Source: an uncultured Caryophanales bacterium | GTDB lineage: Bacteria > Bacillota_I > Bacilli_A > RFN20 > CAG-826 | Length of the DNA stretch: 7,444 bases | Direction: 5' to 3' | Assembly (NCBI GenBank): GCA_946401755.1 | Contig: CAMIVH010000042.1 | Coordinates: 1-7,444, forward strand | Part shown: in pieces, positions 5,627 through 7,444 of the stretch | How the letters are laid out: each line of letters begins with the position of its first letter | How positions within the stretch are numbered: position 1 is the first letter of the stretch | Notes under the pieces: generated by a model | What the model saw: only the letters and a program-made list of their open reading frames with translations | The model's database searches: none | What the model was told of the DNA's origin: nothing | Program-made: the position numbers and the translations under genes

Positions 5627-7087
5627 ATGAATAAGTATTCGAAGTTATTTACTATTTCTTTATTAAGTTTAGCCATCACATCATGTGATCTTTTAGGCGG
5701 TCTTACTGGTAAAAGTAAGAACTACTCTAATTATGAAGATTACTTTACACAAGAGCTCAAATATGAAAAGAGCACCGATATGGCATCATTTAACAAAGCT
5801 GTTGATGAGGGTGCCTATTGGTGGAGAACATATGAAGGTAAGAGCAGTATTACTTACTACAGTGAAAAGAACTGGTCTATTTCATTTAATAATAAAGAAG
5901 ATGATAAAACCGCTAGTTCAATCTATTTCTTAGATGGTAATAGAATCTATTTCGGCGAAAAAGATGGTAAACGCTATTTCCAAGATATCGATTATACTTG
6001 CACTGATGGTGAAACTTATTGGTTGCTTGGTTCTTCAATTAATATTTCAGAAGAAAAACAAAAACAACTGCAAGTTCATAAATATGAAGATAACTCCGGC
6101 TACTTAGTGCTCGCTTATGAAAAATATTTGTTCTATATCAACGCTGATTTCACTGAAATCTATGTTAATGAAAAGAACACTAAAACATTCACTAATATTA
6201 ACGGCAATAAAGTAATCCCAGACTGTGAATTATTAACCACCTATTTAGCGGTTAATAAAGAAGACAAACGTTTAACATTACCTGCTCCAGAAGGTAAAGA
6301 TATTGAAATCTGGCATGGTAAAAGTTATTACAAAGAACAAATGTCGCATTATACAGCTTATCTTGCTGATGTCGAACCAGCGGAATACGCTGAAACATTA
6401 AAAAAGAATGGTTATACCGTTATTCGTTCTTATGAAGATCCATTCTACGCCTTCTATACCACTGATGGTGGCTATTGGTATTGCTATGATGAAAAAGCAG
6501 AAGTGGAATTATTAATAAGTGCTAATCATTATCTCTATGTTGATAATATGGGCAAATCATATGGTCCATTCCATAACACCTTAATCTGGTTCTATAAGAT
6601 GAATAAAGGTTACTTTGGTGAAGATAAACAAAATACCAAAGATGATTGGACTGATAGTGATAAAGAAACAATGAACTCTTGGTATGATGGTAAACTCAAT
6701 GTCGTTATTCCATTTGTTAAATTAGGCAGTGATTACTCAATGCCTAATCAGATGACAAGGGCTCATGAAGGTCTATTAGATGGAACATTAAGCCAAGATC
6801 AAAAGTGCTACAACATCTATGATAGAAGCAAGGTCTACTACTTAGATGGTTATGACCAAGTCCTCGAGGCTAATGGCTATCATAAATATGAATATGGCTT
6901 TGATGTCACAAGCAATTATAGTGCAAGAGGCTCTTTCACTAAGACTGAAGATTGTAAGTACGCTGAATGTTATATCAATACTGAAAAGAATGTTGCTATT
7001 AAGTTTTACTTCGATGTTAATAATGGTAATACCATTAGAGTCTTCAAACTTGATGAAATGAAATCCTTCAATTCTGATAACTATTAA
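5627..7087 (+). CDS. Secreted lipoprotein of unknown function with two degenerate repeat units
   Basis: 486 residues. A short signal peptide (MNKYSK, then a hydrophobic core) ends in the lipobox ITS-C with Cys20, so the protein should be lipidated and anchored to the outer face of the membrane. The mature part is very rich in Tyr, Asp, Asn and Lys with many aromatic residues and no transmembrane segment, suggesting beta-rich extracellular domains. I do not recognise a family. Two stretches look like diverged copies: about 249-295 (EYAETLKKNGYTV, later YWYCYDEKAEVEL) and about 405-462 (YDQVLEANGYHKY, later AECYINTEKNVAIKF). Both have a Y-x3-L-x2-NGY helix followed by a CY-x(n)-K-x-V strand. 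Four other cysteines (125, 200, 286, 394) plus 443 and 448 could form disulfides. It has its own -10 box and Shine-Dalgarno site and is closed by a strong terminator, so it is probably monocistronic. The lipoprotein call is firm; function is open. Confidence 0.85.
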   Translation: MNKYSKLFTISLLSLAITSCDLLGGLTGKSKNYSNYEDYFTQELKYEKSTDMASFNKAVDEGAYWWRTYEGKSSITYYSEKNWSISFNNKEDDKTASSIYFLDGNRIYFGEKDGKRYFQDIDYTCTDGETYWLLGSSINISEEKQKQLQVHKYEDNSGYLVLAYEKYLFYINADFTEIYVNEKNTKTFTNINGNKVIPDCELLTTYLAVNKEDKRLTLPAPEGKDIEIWHGKSYYKEQMSHYTAYLADVEPAEYAETLKKNGYTVIRSYEDPFYAFYTTDGGYWYCYDEKAEVELLISANHYLYVDNMGKSYGPFHNTLIWFYKMNKGYFGEDKQNTKDDWTDSDKETMNSWYDGKLNVVIPFVKLGSDYSMPNQMTRAHEGLLDGTLSQDQKCYNIYDRSKVYYLDGYDQVLEANGYHKYEYGFDVTSNYSARGSFTKTEDCKYAECYINTEKNVAIKFYFDVNNGNTIRVFKLDEMKSFNSDNY

Positions 7088-7102
7088 TAAAAAGAAAAAA
7101 AT

Positions 7103-7130
7103 AAAAGAGTGGTGCGAGACCACTCTTTTT
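7103..7130. terminator. Strong bidirectional rho-independent terminator
   Basis: AAAAGAGTGGT (7103-7113) and ACCACTCTTTT (7119-7129) form an 11-bp perfect stem around a 5-base loop. The plus strand has TTTTT at its 3' side (7126-7130). The minus strand continues into a long T-rich tract (complement of 7085-7102). It ends the lipoprotein gene and the convergent minus-strand gene whose stop is 15 bases away. Confidence 0.92.
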
Positions 7131-7144
7131 GAATTGTATTTTGA

Positions 7145-7444
7145 TTATTCAGCAGGAACTGGCGCTCTACCAATAGCTTCTCTAATTTTGTTGAGTTCGA
7201 CTAAGGCAGCAGCATCCTTTTCATCTTGTTTTTCTTTACGAGCTTTAGCTTTTTCTTCCATGGCGATCTTTTGATCAGCACTCATGGCATCAAGCTTAGC
7301 TTGTTTCTTAGCTTCAGCAGCAGCTTTCTTATCAGCAGCTTTTTGATCGGCTTCAGCTTTCTTAGCTAAGAACTTAGCGTTCTCTTCTTCGAAGTTGAGG
7401 CCTTTCTTTTCACATGCTTCTTTAAGTTCTGCGACTCTAGCTTC
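7145..7444 (-). CDS. 3' end of a gene for an Ala/Lys/Glu-rich, probably coiled-coil protein (5' part outside window)
   Basis: The minus-strand frame is open from the right edge to a TAA at 7145-7147, giving 99 visible C-terminal residues that end in REAIGRAPVPAE. The composition is dominated by Ala, Lys, Glu, Asp and Gln, with stretches such as KKAEADQKAADKKAAAEAKK, typical of a long charged helix or coiled coil. One Cys is present and no hydrophobic segment. The strong T-rich terminator just after the stop supports a real gene. Internal Met codons exist, but the uninterrupted frame and uniform composition up to the edge argue for a start outside. I do not recognise the product; candidates include a lysine/alanine-rich extension of a conserved protein or a coiled-coil protein. 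It resembles the OppD insertion in composition only. Confidence 0.75.
   Translation of the reverse strand, partial: EARVAELKEACEKKGLNFEEENAKFLAKKAEADQKAADKKAAAEAKKQAKLDAMSADQKIAMEEKAKARKEKQDEKDAAALVELNKIREAIGRAPVPAE

Noticed and set aside
6842..7123. Minus-strand 93-codon frame over the 3' end of the lipoprotein gene
   Set aside because: It overlaps the lipoprotein coding sequence and starts inside the terminator hairpin, so it is a shadow frame.
1..7444. Mycoplasma-type code with TGA read as tryptophan
   Set aside because: Every tryptophan is TGG and no gene needs TGA read-through; a TGA-reassigned AT-rich genome would use TGA heavily.
1..7444. CRISPR array, tRNA or rRNA gene, phage or transposase genes
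   Set aside because: No regularly spaced repeats, cloverleaf-like segments, terminal inverted repeats or recombinase motifs were seen.

Overview
The window comes from a moderately AT-rich, low-GC Gram-positive-type bacterium (Bacillota/Mycoplasmatota side). Evidence: Opp ATPases whose C-termini resemble streptococcal AmiE/AmiF, a Gram-positive-style lipoprotein, and purine-rich Shine-Dalgarno sites. Tryptophan is TGG throughout, no TGA interrupts any gene, and all six visible stop codons are TAA. The genetic code is therefore not the mycoplasma (TGA = Trp) code. An uncultured gut-type Bacilli lineage is plausible, but this is inference.

Layout: (1) 1-2470, plus strand: the 3' part of an oppD-type gene (open through the left edge) followed by a complete oppF-type gene. 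They are two nucleotides apart, with the oppF ribosome binding site inside oppD. These are the two ATPases of an oligopeptide importer; the binding protein and permeases are presumably upstream, outside the window. Both ATPases carry long Lys/Ala/Glu-rich helical insertions, at different places in the ABC fold. (2) A hairpin terminator at 2469-2499 separates oppF from (3) a convergent minus-strand gene, 2496-4553, for a 685-residue polytopic membrane protein of the GT-C/YfhO/PTPS-related type. (4) A 141-bp divergent intergenic region (4554-4694) holds a palindrome with a LacI/CcpA-type core. (5) 4695-5558, plus strand: a DUF1295 membrane protein (steroid 5-alpha-reductase/ICMT-like fold). (6) A 68-bp gap with a consensus -10 box and a C-rich/G-rich inverted repeat covering the next ribosome binding site. 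(7) 5627-7087, plus strand: a secreted lipoprotein of unknown function. (8) A strong bidirectional terminator at 7103-7130. (9) 7145 to the right edge, minus strand: the 3' end of a gene for an Ala/Lys/Glu-rich, probably coiled-coil protein.

Functionally the window is cell-envelope biology: peptide import, a probable envelope glycosyltransferase-like protein, a membrane enzyme and a surface lipoprotein. Apart from oppD-oppF, the genes look like independent transcription units. The most unusual elements are the two coiled-coil insertions in the Opp ATPase pair, and an arrangement at the lipoprotein start that could block translation of read-through mRNA. No RNA gene, CRISPR array, insertion sequence, phage gene or obvious defence system was seen.
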